Source of the DNA: Catenulispora pinisilvae | GTDB lineage: Bacteria > Actinomycetota > Actinomycetes > Streptomycetales > Catenulisporaceae | Length of the DNA: 41,554 bases | Assembly (NCBI RefSeq): GCF_015356865.1 | Contig: NZ_JAAFZA010000077.1 | Span: forward strand, 1-41,554 | Reading direction: 5' to 3' | Shown here: positions 7,644-16,686 of the stretch, piece by piece | How positions within the stretch are numbered: position 1 is the stretch's first letter | How the letters are laid out: every line of letters begins with the position of its first letter | Position numbers and translations under genes: made by a program | The notes under the pieces: model-generated | The model's database searches: none | Told to the model about the DNA's origin: nothing | The model's input: only the letters and a program-made list of their open reading frames with translations

Positions 7644-9926
7644 TCAACGAAGACCGCTGCCAGGTCCGGAGCGGTAGCCTGTGGGAGGGCATTGATCCTC
7701 CACACGGTGTGCGTCGCGGTATGCCTGCCGCAGGTCGGCGCTGATCCGGCCGCGCAGAGAAACCGGGATGTTCGCAGCGTGGGCCCAGGCACGCACTTCG
7801 GAGGCAGTGGGTTCGGTGTGTTCGGCGGGTCCAGGTCGTCCAGGGTGTGGTGCAGCGGTGACCGGCACGGCCGGTCGTCGGGTGGCGGCTGTGGATCGAG
7901 GGGCGCTCGTGACAGTGAAGCCTCGCTTTTCCAACAGACGCCGGCGCTTGTGGTGGTTGCGCTCCAGCCTCGGCACCGCGGCATCGAGGTAGTCGTGGAC
8001 TTCGATGTTGGTCTTGCCGGGGCCAGTGCGCATGATCCGCCCGACCTGTTGGATGACGCGCCCTTTGAACGACACGGGGTTCATCAGGAACAGTGCGTCC
8101 AGATCGGCGTCGAGCCCTTCGCCTGCGATCTTGTCGATGGCCAGGACGACCAGCGGGCCGAGGTGGGCCGCCGACATGGCGGAGCGAACGCGGGTGCGCT
8201 CGGCTGGCGGCAGTCCGCCATGCAGCTGCATGGCTGCGACGCCGTGCATACTCAAAGCGTCGGCAACGGCGGCGAGGTGTTCGACGCGGTTGGCCAGCGC
8301 CAGGACGCGTCGTCCGCGAACGTGGGCGTCGGCAAGGTGGGCGGCGATCAGGGCATTGCGGTCCGGATCGGCGGCGAGTTCGGAGTACACGGCCTGGATG
8401 GCGGCGCCGTCGGTGCCAGTCTCGGCGGTGCGGAAAGCTGTGGGATGCACGATCAGGTGCTTGGCCAGGGGGTTGGTGTCGTCGGCTTCGTGGCGGATCG
8501 GCCCGAGCAACATGGTGATCAGGGGGTCCATCGAGTCGGCGCGATATGGGGTGGCTGACAGGCCGATCCAACGGCCGACCTTGGCGGCTTGGAGGACGGC
8601 CTCGGCCGCGGGTGCGGCGACGCAGTGGCACTCGTCGACGATCACCAAACCGTAGTCGTCGAGCAGGTGCTCGGCAGCGTCGCGGCGGGCCAGGGACTGC
8701 AGCATGACGACATCCACGGCAAAGCCGCGGCGATCCTTCCCGGCCCCGAGAGTTCCGACGGCCGTACCGGGCAGGTCGAGGAACTGGCGCAGCCGCTCAG
8801 TCCACTGGGCCACGAGTTCGGCCCGGTTCACCACGATCGCGGTCCTCTGTCGATAGTGTTCGATCAAGGCGCAGGCCACCACCGTCTTACCGAAGCCCGT
8901 GGGAGCCTGCAGCACGCCGGCGTCGTGGGCACTCATAGCCTTGACGGCGCGTTGTTGCGGTTCGGTGAGGGTGCCGGTGAAGCGGGGGTCGATCTCGGTC
9001 TGGCAGGGCAGTTCATCGGTGACGGCCAACTCACCTCCGGCCGCAGCGATCAGTTTCGCCGCCTCGTCGCGCAGCCCGCGGGGCACAACGATGTAGTCGG
9101 GGTCGGTGTCGTTGAACCGGCGGATCAGGCGTGGCTCGTTCCAGGTGGAAAACCGCTGGGCCTGTTTGCGGAAGAACTCGGGGTTGAAGAACGAGGACGC
9201 GTGCTTGATCGCGGCGAGCAGTTGGGGCGCCATGCCGACGGTGGCGATCGTGAGCATGGCTCCGGATCGGGCGTGGACGACTGCCGGGGCTTTTCCGAGT
9301 TGGCTGCGGCGCGGCCGGGCCGGCATCGGGGAGTCGGCCGGTGCAGGTCCAGCGTCGATCTGGCCCAGATGCTCGGCCAACTCAGCCGCGCGCAGCGGCG
9401 ACAGCCTTTCGGCGGCGGCCAGATAGGCGAACTGGTCGCCGTGGACCGCCCAGGTGCCGGGATCGACGAACACGCAGGTCCCGGCGGCGCGGGATCTGCC
9501 ATGCAGCGGCAACGCAATCAGGTTCCCGAATCGGAATCCGCCCTTGGCGTTGACCGGGAGGAAGTCCTGAGCCGGGAACAGCCGGTCGTAGCTGTTCAAC
9601 GACATGCCGGGGCGGGCGCCGATCGCCTGTCGTACCAAACCCAGGCCCATCGCGCGCGCGGTCGCCGCGTCCACGGGGCCTTCGAAGAAGATCCACACGT
9701 GGGCTCCGGCGCCGGAGCGGCTGATCTCGACATGCGCCGGGACGGCGTGCGCGCGGCAAGCGGCGTGGAACGCCACCGCGTCGTCGCGCCAATCCGAGCC
9801 GTCCTTGCCGTCGAAATCCGCGACCAGCAGCTGGCAGCGGTCGTCAGCCAGCATCGGGTAGAGCCCGGCATGCAGGTCTTCGCGGTCGGGCTCGCCAGCC
9901 TGTCGGCTCAGGTGTTTGAACAGCAC
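7644..9926 (-). CDS. TOTE-type primase-helicase with Lsr2-like C-terminus
   Basis: The N-terminal 190 residues match the archaeo-eukaryotic primase domain of TOTE conflict proteins: acidic VADFDGKD near residue 37, SRSGAGAHVWIFFE near 70, and GNLIALPLHGRSR. A SF2 helicase follows: Walker A APTGFGKT (about 342), DECH (about 430), LSATPYRADS, and motif VI QVGRIMRTG (about 626). The tail EVRAWAHAANIPVSLRGRISADLRQAY resembles the Lsr2 DNA-binding domain (RGR core). The GTG start is forced: family members have about 60 more N-terminal residues, including a Cys cluster. Here the frame runs upstream (RTFFPLTDQVLF) into a truncated STAND gene, so the 5' end is lost at a recombination joint. Confidence 0.8.
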   Translation of the reverse strand: MLFKHLSRQAGEPDREDLHAGLYPMLADDRCQLLVADFDGKDGSDWRDDAVAFHAACRAHAVPAHVEISRSGAGAHVWIFFEGPVDAATARAMGLGLVRQAIGARPGMSLNSYDRLFPAQDFLPVNAKGGFRFGNLIALPLHGRSRAAGTCVFVDPGTWAVHGDQFAYLAAAERLSPLRAAELAEHLGQIDAGPAPADSPMPARPRRSQLGKAPAVVHARSGAMLTIATVGMAPQLLAAIKHASSFFNPEFFRKQAQRFSTWNEPRLIRRFNDTDPDYIVVPRGLRDEAAKLIAAAGGELAVTDELPCQTEIDPRFTGTLTEPQQRAVKAMSAHDAGVLQAPTGFGKTVVACALIEHYRQRTAIVVNRAELVAQWTERLRQFLDLPGTAVGTLGAGKDRRGFAVDVVMLQSLARRDAAEHLLDDYGLVIVDECHCVAAPAAEAVLQAAKVGRWIGLSATPYRADSMDPLITMLLGPIRHEADDTNPLAKHLIVHPTAFRTAETGTDGAAIQAVYSELAADPDRNALIAAHLADAHVRGRRVLALANRVEHLAAVADALSMHGVAAMQLHGGLPPAERTRVRSAMSAAHLGPLVVLAIDKIAGEGLDADLDALFLMNPVSFKGRVIQQVGRIMRTGPGKTNIEVHDYLDAAVPRLERNHHKRRRLLEKRGFTVTSAPRSTAATRRPAVPVTAAPHPGRPGPAEHTEPTASEVRAWAHAANIPVSLRGRISADLRQAYRDAHRVEDQCPPTGYRSGPGSGLR

Positions 9927-10004
9927 CTGGTCGGTCAGCGGGAAGAACGTGCGCTGGGCATCAGTGAGGTTCTTGTTGTACGGGTCTGCCTGGGCCGGGC
10001 TCGG

Positions 10005-10756
10005 TACCCGCAGAGCACTGCGAGCTGGGCGGCTGCGTTCGGCGTCTCATCGATCCGTTCAGCGCCAGCCACTGCTCGAAGCAGCTCCAGCGCTTCGGCT
10101 TCGGGAAGCGCTGACAGATCCATCCGGGCCGCGCCCTCGCGAGCTGTGAGCCCGGCCAAGCGGCTGCGACTCGTGATCACTGTGGCGCAACCGTCCGATC
10201 AGGGTAAGAGCGCCCGCACCTGTTCGGCGTCGGCGGCGTTGTCCAGCACGATCAGGATCCTGCGCTCGGCCAGCAGCGACCGATACAGCGCGGCCTTGGC
10301 ATCGGTGGCCGCAGGAATGTGTCCGGGCGGGACGTTCAGCGCTCGTAGGAAACCGTCCAGTACCCAGTCCGTCGACAGTGGTGGGCCAGCGTCGTATCCG
10401 CGCAGGTTCACGAACAAGTCGCCGTCGGGGAACTAGGCTCGGGTTCGGTGTGCCCAATGCAGTGCCAGCGCGGTCTTTCCCGAGCCCGGACCGCCGGCGA
10501 TCACGGCGATTCCCGGTCCGGCTTCGGCAGCGTGCCGGTCAAGCGCTGCAAGCTCAGCCGAACGGTTCACGAACGACGCCACTCGCGCGGACAGCTGCCG
10601 CGGGACTGGACCCCAGGACGTCGGCGCGTGGAAATGAACGCCACCGGCGATGGACCGTGCTTGGATCACATGTCCCGAGACCCTCCCCGAAATCTCGTTC
10701 GCGGTAGCACCACCGACTTGGCCGATGGGCTGGTCCTCAGGTTCGGCACGCGACAC
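10005..10756 (-). pseudogene. STAND/NB-ARC pseudogene with two in-frame stops
   Basis: A single minus-strand frame carries the N-terminal motif VIQARSIAGGVHFH, Walker A AGGPGSGKTAL, then a TAG (10433-10435), FPDGDLFVNLRGYD, the Walker B region RILIVLDNAADA, then a TGA (10199-10201), then VITSRSRLAGLT and the AQLAVLCGY segment. The frame never shifts, so two nonsense mutations silenced it. Near 10005 homology stops where normal members read LPLALR, and primase-helicase sequence takes over. The likely original start is the GTG at 10754-10756, behind AAAGGGGATTC. It is homologous to the two intact STAND genes further right. Confidence 0.85.
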
Positions 10757-10932
10757 GAATCCCCTTTCGTCGTGGTAGGCGCTACGAGAACGATCAAATT
10801 CTGTCACGGACAGAGGAGCATCAGAACCCTCACACCTGATGCGCCAAGTCGTCGACGAGACGATCGCGTTCACCAAGATTGGCCAGAGGGCGAATCTCAG
10901 GGTCCCGGATGGACCTACCTGGCAGAATGCAA

Positions 10933-11472
10933 TCAGCCTGGTCCGTATGGGCTCCAACGTCCCAGAAAGGGCTTCAGGTCGTCGTTCGTCAGCGCCGGCG
11001 GATCCGGCATGGTGGGGAGGCCGCTCAAAGGGTCAAGTGTCATGATGTACGCCTTCACGAAGATCATCCACTCTTGGGCCTTCTTCACTCCAGGATCCTC
11101 GTCCGCCACCGCCTGCGCGACACGGGCATCGACCGCAGCCAAGTATTCGCGAAGCCGTTCAGCCTCGCGCCACTGTTTGTGCTGTTTCTCAAGGGTCTTG
11201 ATATAGAACGCTAAGGTTGCCGCCTCCCTGGCTTTCGCCATCGCCGCTTGCCACTGCTGGCGTCGCTCGTCCTCCGCTTGTTGTTCGTCGATCTTCCGCT
11301 GGGCCGCCTGCCCGGCCTGAAGTTCAAGTTCCTCGAACAAGACGGCGAGCACGTCCTCGATCTTGCGTCGCTTGCCGTCCGCCCAGCGTGTCTGCCGCTT
11401 CCCGGTCTGGTATCCAGGGACCTCAAGGGCCAACGGCTCGCGCCGTGCCGGATCTGTCGCACCCGCGCTCAC
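10933..11472 (-). CDS. Coiled-coil hypothetical protein, 5'-truncated
   Basis: The 179-aa frame is dominated by a charged coiled coil (EELELQAGQAAQRKIDEQQ onward, residues about 45-120), then a helical region (AQEWMIFVKAYIMTLDPLSG) and the ending LKPFLGRWSPYGP. This layout is that of the C-terminal half of a longer actinobacterial hypothetical family (from memory, about 400 aa or more). The first 8 or so residues (MSAGATDP) overlap truncated integrase sequence on the other strand, so the N-terminal half was lost at that joint. Probably non-functional as it stands. No function is known to me. Confidence 0.55.
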   Translation of the reverse strand: MSAGATDPARREPLALEVPGYQTGKRQTRWADGKRRKIEDVLAVLFEELELQAGQAAQRKIDEQQAEDERRQQWQAAMAKAREAATLAFYIKTLEKQHKQWREAERLREYLAAVDARVAQAVADEDPGVKKAQEWMIFVKAYIMTLDPLSGLPTMPDPPALTNDDLKPFLGRWSPYGPG

Positions 11473-11488
11473 CTGCGCGATCGAGACG

Positions 11489-12439
11489 GTGAAGTGGGCG
11501 CCGTCCTACCGCGAGTCGGTGGAAGTGCTCATCAACAACCACATACTGCCGCACGCGGCCGAGCTGCGATGCGGCGACGTCACGGCAAACCTGTTGCGCG
11601 CCTTGGTGGGATCCCCCGCCAGCGCGACCACAGCGACGCGGCTGGCGGCTGTCATCGGCGGTCTCGTTCGTGCAGGACTGGACGGAGGCTTCCTGGCCGA
11701 CACGTCGCTGTCCTCCGTCGACTGGCGCGACGGCATCGTCGCCGTGGGCCGGTCCGGCGGTGCCGTGCACGGGTGCTCGGCGGTATTCATCGAACCCGAC
11801 CAGATTCCAGGCCATGGCGAGGTCGCCGCGCTCGCCGCAGCGCTCGCGGCCCGCCATTCCTGGCAGCTGGAGCTTGCAGTCCACCTGGCCGCATGTTCCG
11901 GACTGCGCTTCGGCGAGATGGCGGCGCTGCGTGCGAACCGTGTCGATGCGGAGGCCAGAGCGATTCAGGTTGTCGAGCAGGCTTCGGAGTTCCGTGGCAG
12001 AATCAGGCAGTCCGCGCCGAAAGGCGGCAAGGCCCGTACCACGGTCTACCCGGCGGTCACCCCGAGGGGCTACCCGCTGGGGGCGATGATCGATCGAAGG
12101 CTGCGCGAACTCGACGACGTCGGGTCGGGGAAAGGCGGCACGGCCTCGTTGGTGTTTCCCGCGCCGCGCGGCGGCTTGCTACGCGCCTCGAACTTCACAC
12201 GACAGGTCCTCGGCCCTGCACGCGCCGCAGCAGGTTGGGCTGATCGAGGCAACGCGTGGACTTGGCACAGTCTGCGGCACGTGTTCTGCACCACCGCGTT
12301 GAACGACTGGCATCTGCCACTCACCGACGTCTCGATGCTCGCCGGTCACGCCACCACAGCCATCACAGCCGGGCTGTATACGAACCCGGTGAGCGGCGTC
12401 TTGTCCCGCGCGCTGCGCGCCACCGAGCGATCGCTGTAA
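11489..12439 (+). pseudogene. 5'-truncated tyrosine integrase
   Basis: Starting at an in-frame GTG (VKWAPSYRESVEVLINNHIL), this frame keeps most of the core-binding domain and a complete-looking catalytic domain: SGLRFGEMAAL, WHSLRHVFCTTALNDW, LAGHATTAIT and LYTNPVSGVL with the Tyr. It is a divergent paralogue of the integrase at 4577-5923. About 60-100 N-terminal residues of the family are absent, and the DNA upstream belongs to the coiled-coil gene on the other strand. It may still be catalytically competent but probably lacks arm-site binding and a proper start. Confidence 0.7.
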
Positions 12440-12606
12440 CTGCAGCGTAAGGCGCTGGGGCGTTGGCCGGATTCGGCGTGGTTCCGTTCGCGGCCGTGGT
12501 CGGACGCAGGGTCTCGAATCGCGCGCCAACTTGAGCACAGCCTGGCTCGCCGCTCTGGTGACGAACTCGATCCGACGTAGCGTCGAATTACCCGCGGCCA
12601 CCGGCA

Positions 12607-13032
12607 GTGGGTCTGTCAAAGCTGAATTTACAGTCCCGACAGTCCCGCGCTACAGCTTCCTCGACTCCCGGACCGGCACCCCAGCCGACCGCGCCGCTCA
12701 AGTACTCCTCGTGCGCGTTCGACGGCCTGTCGTCGACCGTGTGCACCCCGACTATCACCGGGGAGGATTTCGTCGTCGGGTTCGACGCGGTCACCGGCAA
12801 GCAGCTGTGGACGTTGCCGGACACTGCGGCGAATCGGACTGCGCTGTGGGTGACGGGGGTCGGGCACGGCGCCGTCTACGGCCGCACCTACTACGGGCCG
12901 GTTGTGCTGGACGCGCACAGCGGCGTCGACCGGCAGGACTCTCCAGGCGTCGCGCCGACCGTGGTGGACGAGTATGCCGGGATCGCGCTGAACAACCCCG
13001 ACAAGCTGGCCGCCTTCACCGCGACAGGATAG
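12607..13032 (+). pseudogene. PQQ beta-propeller protein fragment (C-terminal)
   Basis: The frame reads DFVVGFDAVTGKQLWTL, a classical PQQ-type propeller blade signature, then ALWVTGVGHGAVYGRTY and VVLDAHSG, and ends LAAFTATG. Only one and a half to two blades remain. The first 30 residues are Ser/Pro/Gln-rich and may be a linker. Such propellers occur as lipoproteins or as C-termini of serine/threonine kinases; which one cannot be told here. Its 3' end abuts opposite-strand fragments. Confidence 0.5.
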
Positions 13033-13109
13033 CCGTCCGCGTCCTCGGTCCCTGGTCCAAGTACCGACACACAGCGTGCAAGCTTCACATGCGCGTCTCG
13101 TGCGGCTGT

Positions 13110-13446
13110 GAGGCCACGGCACGTGGATCGGCGAGTCAGGAAGCGGGGTTCGAGGGAGGAACGTGATCACTTTCACCCAGGCGGTGGGATAGACCGCCAC
13201 AGGCTGACCTGCACCCTGCCGGTATGCCTCCAGCGCGTCCACCCGCTCGCCGCCGAGCCGCAGAGCAACCGTGTCCTCGCCGAAGATGATCGCGTCGGTC
13301 TCGAAATTCGGTTGGAGCCTCCCCTTGTCGCTCGGGTCTGTGACCGTCACCTGCACTCGAATCCTGGCCCGGTCCATGTCGGTCAACTTCGAGTGAGGGC
13401 TCCTGCCTTGTGGGGAAGGAGTGAGACGGGAAGCCGTGCCGGTCAC
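13110..13446 (-). CDS. Small hypothetical protein, 3' end unclear
   Basis: The GTG at 13444-13446 overlaps the stop of the upstream minus-strand gene by four bases (GTGA), implying a two-gene operon. The recognisable product is about 100 residues (RIRVQVTVTDPSDKGRLQPN..., then DTVALRLGGERVDALEAY), mostly beta by appearance. The frame stays open to 12628, but beyond about 13120 it reads antisense to the PQQ fragment, so the natural 3' end has probably been cut off and the end given here is approximate. Family not recognised. Confidence 0.4.
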
Positions 13447-13835
13447 CGAGTCGGCCAGCCCGTCGCATCATCGAGGTCGTCGTCGAAGGTCGGGTGGTGG
13501 CAGACTCCGATTCGTGGCGTCACGGTCTCGTGGACTTCACCGATCTCGTTCTCGGGCCAGTACAGCCGATCCGTGCTGACGAGGAACGTCTCGCCGTTGT
13601 TGTCCTGCTTGACGACCAGGTAGCGCTGGGGCTCCCTGCCGACATCGAGGATCCCGACCCATGGCAGGTGGCGCATTTCTCCCTCCCAGCCGATCTCCTT
13701 GGCCGCGGTCTGCAGGGCGAGGACCGCCTGCAAGACCCACGCGGTGTTGTCCGGCGTCGCGTTGCGCAACCAGTCGGGCAACGCGGTCAGGCCGCCGAAG
13801 TCGTCGAGGGGGTCTACGAGGTGGTACACGAACAC
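13443..13835 (-). CDS. Hypothetical protein, 130 aa
   Basis: The start GTG at 13833-13835 has a strong AAGGAGA site 6 nt upstream. The acidic product begins VFVYHLVDPLDDFGGL, has an Ala/Leu helix (WVLQAVLALQTAAKEIGW), a beta-rich middle (RYLVVKQDNNGETFLVSTDR) and an Asp-rich end. It shows features of small immunity or phage-accessory proteins but no family I recognise. It is followed by an overlapping gene and lies 81 nt downstream of the NERD-helicase gene on the same strand, so it may share its transcript. Confidence 0.6.
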   Translation of the reverse strand: MFVYHLVDPLDDFGGLTALPDWLRNATPDNTAWVLQAVLALQTAAKEIGWEGEMRHLPWVGILDVGREPQRYLVVKQDNNGETFLVSTDRLYWPENEIGEVHETVTPRIGVCHHPTFDDDLDDATGWPTR

Positions 13836-13916
13836 GGGTTGTCTCCTTGAAGGGTGCGCAGAGCTTGTCGGCGGTCGGGTCAGAGGGTGTCGGTGCCGCA
13901 ACGCCGGGCGTCTTGG

Positions 13917-15983
13917 CTAGCTGGCCGGCGGCCGGATGGAGCCGAGCCAGAGGGTGTCGCGGGCGCGGGTCATGGCGACGAACAGTTGGCGGCGGATGAG
14001 TTCGCTGCGTTCTGAGGCCGCGCCGGAGTATCCGGCCTGATCGCGCAGCAGCGTGTCGTGGATGGGCAGGAACACGTGCTTGAACTCCAGGCCTTTGACA
14101 CGGTGGAACGTGCCGACCTTGCAGCCGTCGCCGGAGGCTCCGTCGTAGCGTTCCAGGCGCTGGACCGGGGTCCCGGCCTTGGCCAGCAGGCGCAGGTAAT
14201 ACTCGACGTCCTTCGTCCTCGCGCACAGCACCGCGGCGTCCGCGATGCCGTCGCCCAGGTCCCGCAGCGCTTCGAGCAGCAGCCTGTCGTGTTCGGCCTC
14301 GGTGGGGGCTTGCACGTGGACGACGGCGCCGTCCCGATAAGTGGTCTCCACGTCCCGGCGGCCGGCGGCGCGGGTCTCGTCGACGTCTTCGAAGGCGTCG
14401 TCGGCGACGACCGCCATCGCCGTCTTCCAGATCTGTTCGGCGTTGCGATAGTTGGTGCGCAGTACCACCCCGCGGGCCCCCGCGATGGCGATCCCCGCCT
14501 CCGACAGGCGGTATCCGCCGGGATAGACGGCCTGCTGGCCGTCGCCGACGAGCAGCAGCCCGTTGGGGGCGTCGCCGACCAGGGCGTGCAGGAGCCGGAC
14601 GCCGACCAGGGTGAGGTCCTGGACCTCGTCGACGACGACTGCCGAGTAGCGGCGGGTGGTGCGGCCGTCGGCGACCGCAGCCGCCGCGAGGGCCAGGACG
14701 TCGTTGAAGTCGTGGACACCGTCCTCGGTGCGCAGCTGCTCGTAGTGCTCGAACAGCGCCCACACGGCTTCGCGGTGCTCGGCCCGCAGCATCGTGCCCC
14801 GGCCGCGCCGCTCGATGGCAAGGTACTGCTTGAGGTCGGTCAGGCCGCGGCCTTTGATGACGTACTCGACCTCGTCACTCCAGTAGTTGGGGTTGGCCTC
14901 CAGCCGTGGCAGGACGCTCTCCCTCCCGGTTCGATACCACGCCCGGGACATCAAACTTCCGGCCCGGTCGCCATGCAGCCGCACCGGGACATTCGCCTCG
15001 GTGAGCAGTTCACGGGCCAGGTTGTGCAGGCTGGTGAACTCGATCCGGTCGACGGTGGCCGGGGCGAAGCACTCCACCAGGGTGCGGCCGATCCGGGGCA
15101 GGTTGTTCGCGAACGTCACATAGAGCACGCGGTGCGGGCTGTGCTGGGCCAGGTGCACGGCGCGGTGCAGCCCGACGACGGTCTTCCCGGTACCGGCCGG
15201 GCCGCTGATCCGCGCGGGACCAGTGAACCGGCGCTTGACCAGCGCGGCCTGGTCGGGGTGCAGGAACGTCATCCAGCCCTCGATCGGCGCGGCCAGCGCC
15301 GAGCGCAGCGTGGCGTCAGCGATCTCCTCGACGTCGAACAGCGTCGCCGCCTCGGCGATGCTGCCGGCCGCCTGGGCCCCGGGTATGTCGATCGCCGTGG
15401 GTTCGTAGGCGGGGAACACTTCCTCCAGGTGGTCGGCGACCGCTCGGACCTGCGCCGGCGTTAGCCGGCGGGGCAGAGTGACAAATGCGCGCGCGATGTC
15501 CAGCTGCCCGAGCAGCAGCACCCGGCCCAAGCTGTCATCCAGCCGGTGGCCGCAGAACGCCAGGACCGGCTGCACGGCGACCGGAGCCAGGCCCAGGCTC
15601 GCGACCGCGTCCTCAGCGATCCGCGCCTGCGCGAGGATCTTCCCGATCTCGCCGTGCCAGTCCTTGTCGCCGGCCACCAGCCGGCCGCTGGACACCGACG
15701 GCATGGCCCGCCAGTTCTTGACGTCGATCACGAACACCCCGCCGGGACCGATCAGGATCATGTCGACGTTCGCCGCGCGGGTGCCGGGCCACTGCCGATC
15801 CACCAGCAGCCGCCACCCCCGCCCAGTCAAGGTCAGAAGGGTCTCGGCGACCAGCCGTTCGGAGGCCTCGGCCGCGTCGAAGCGACCGGCGCGGTCGCGG
15901 GCGGCCTTAGCCATCCGGGCCAGCGCGAAGGCCTCCTCCCGCGCCTTGCGTGCGCCCGACGCCGCTGATCCTCCCGCTGGCAT
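13917..15983 (-). CDS. NERD-domain SF1 (UvrD/Rep-like) helicase
   Basis: The 688-aa protein starts with a basic helix. It then has a NERD nuclease-related domain at about residues 40-110 (AEASERLVAETLL..., VDMILIGPGGVFVIDVKNW, with the D...D-x-K pattern of the PD-(D/E)XK-like fold). The rest is a UvrD-like helicase: GPAGTGKTVV near 261, VVVDEVQDL near 451, GDGQQAVY, LRTNYRN, and the C-terminal FHRVKGLEFKHVF and FVAMTRARD motifs. NERD-helicases recur in defence islands as DNA-processing enzymes, but a repair role is equally possible. GGAGGTGGC precedes the ATG, behind an AT-rich promoter-like stretch. Confidence 0.88.
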   Translation of the reverse strand: MPAGGSAASGARKAREEAFALARMAKAARDRAGRFDAAEASERLVAETLLTLTGRGWRLLVDRQWPGTRAANVDMILIGPGGVFVIDVKNWRAMPSVSSGRLVAGDKDWHGEIGKILAQARIAEDAVASLGLAPVAVQPVLAFCGHRLDDSLGRVLLLGQLDIARAFVTLPRRLTPAQVRAVADHLEEVFPAYEPTAIDIPGAQAAGSIAEAATLFDVEEIADATLRSALAAPIEGWMTFLHPDQAALVKRRFTGPARISGPAGTGKTVVGLHRAVHLAQHSPHRVLYVTFANNLPRIGRTLVECFAPATVDRIEFTSLHNLARELLTEANVPVRLHGDRAGSLMSRAWYRTGRESVLPRLEANPNYWSDEVEYVIKGRGLTDLKQYLAIERRGRGTMLRAEHREAVWALFEHYEQLRTEDGVHDFNDVLALAAAAVADGRTTRRYSAVVVDEVQDLTLVGVRLLHALVGDAPNGLLLVGDGQQAVYPGGYRLSEAGIAIAGARGVVLRTNYRNAEQIWKTAMAVVADDAFEDVDETRAAGRRDVETTYRDGAVVHVQAPTEAEHDRLLLEALRDLGDGIADAAVLCARTKDVEYYLRLLAKAGTPVQRLERYDGASGDGCKVGTFHRVKGLEFKHVFLPIHDTLLRDQAGYSGAASERSELIRRQLFVAMTRARDTLWLGSIRPPAS

Positions 15984-15989
15984 GCCACC

Positions 15990-16025
15990 TCCACGTTCGC
16001 AAAATCCTTATATACCATAGCGATA
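15990..16025 (-). promoter_or_regulatory. AT-rich promoter upstream of NERD-helicase
   Basis: On the minus strand the sequence CTATCGCTATGGTATATAAGG stands about 25-45 nt before the helicase ATG, with TATATAAGG as the likely -10 region. It is the most AT-rich spot for several kb and explains independent expression of the helicase. Confidence 0.45.
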
Positions 16026-16086
16026 GTACGGAGCGCGTCCGGTACAACCGTTTGCCGTGGCCGATCCGGCTCGGCATCCGCTGGGC

Positions 16087-16686
16087 TCAGCTGAGCATGC
16101 CGGTGACGAACAGCTGGAGGACGCTCAACAGCAGCGGCAGCGCCAGGGTGGTGGCGCCCCGGGTGACCAGCTGGGGCAGCGGGACCGGGTTCTGCGCGGC
16201 GATCTCCCGGCGCAGCTTCAAAGCCATGTCAAGCACATCGCCCCGACGCCGCAGGTCGTCCACCGAGTACTGGTCGGCGTGCAGGACGGCGTCCTGGCTC
16301 TCCTCGATCGGGGCGGCCAGGGAGTCCAGGACCTGGTTCTTCTGGTCGCCGCCGAGGCGGCGAAGCCACAGGATCGGCACCGTGGACAACACCAGCCCGC
16401 CCACAGCCAGGATCGCGATGAACACCAGGACGATCGCGCGGGCCGCGGGCGGCAGCTCGGCCTGCACCACGAACAGCGTCGGCAGGGAAATACTGCCGGC
16501 ACTGAAGATCACGGCGGTGGTCCAGCAGAACTCGTGCAGCGCGCTGACGCCCGTGGGCTGCTCGGGCCGGGACGGCAGCCACTCGGCCGGGGCGCCGCCC
16601 GTCGCGGCGCGGATCATCGTGACGGCCTTGAAACAGCCCCACATCCCGTTCGCCGTCGTGAACCCCACCATGAGAATCACGACCAT
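16087..16686 (-). CDS. Membrane protein, possibly 5'-truncated
   Basis: A 199-aa frame with probable membrane segments at the start (MVVILMVGFTTANGMWGCF), in the middle (TTAVIFSAGSISLPTLFVV and AIVLVFIAILAVGGLVLSTV) and at the C-terminus (TLALPLLLSVLQLFVTGML). A soluble helical segment (about 110-165) separates the last two. The frame continues upstream into antisense FAD-reductase sequence, and the first helix begins immediately at the ATG without a ribosome site, so the natural N-terminus may be lost. I do not recognise the family. Confidence 0.5.
   Translation of the reverse strand: MVVILMVGFTTANGMWGCFKAVTMIRAATGGAPAEWLPSRPEQPTGVSALHEFCWTTAVIFSAGSISLPTLFVVQAELPPAARAIVLVFIAILAVGGLVLSTVPILWLRRLGGDQKNQVLDSLAAPIEESQDAVLHADQYSVDDLRRRGDVLDMALKLRREIAAQNPVPLPQLVTRGATTLALPLLLSVLQLFVTGMLS

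Noticed and set aside
10199..10201. The in-frame TGA as a selenocysteine codon
   Set aside because: It falls in a loop where NB-ARC proteins have a glycine-rich turn, a second in-frame stop (TAG) exists, and no SECIS-like hairpin follows.
8589..10436. A 615-codon plus-strand frame
   Set aside because: It mirrors the primase-helicase and STAND pseudogene on the other strand and has no recognisable domain.
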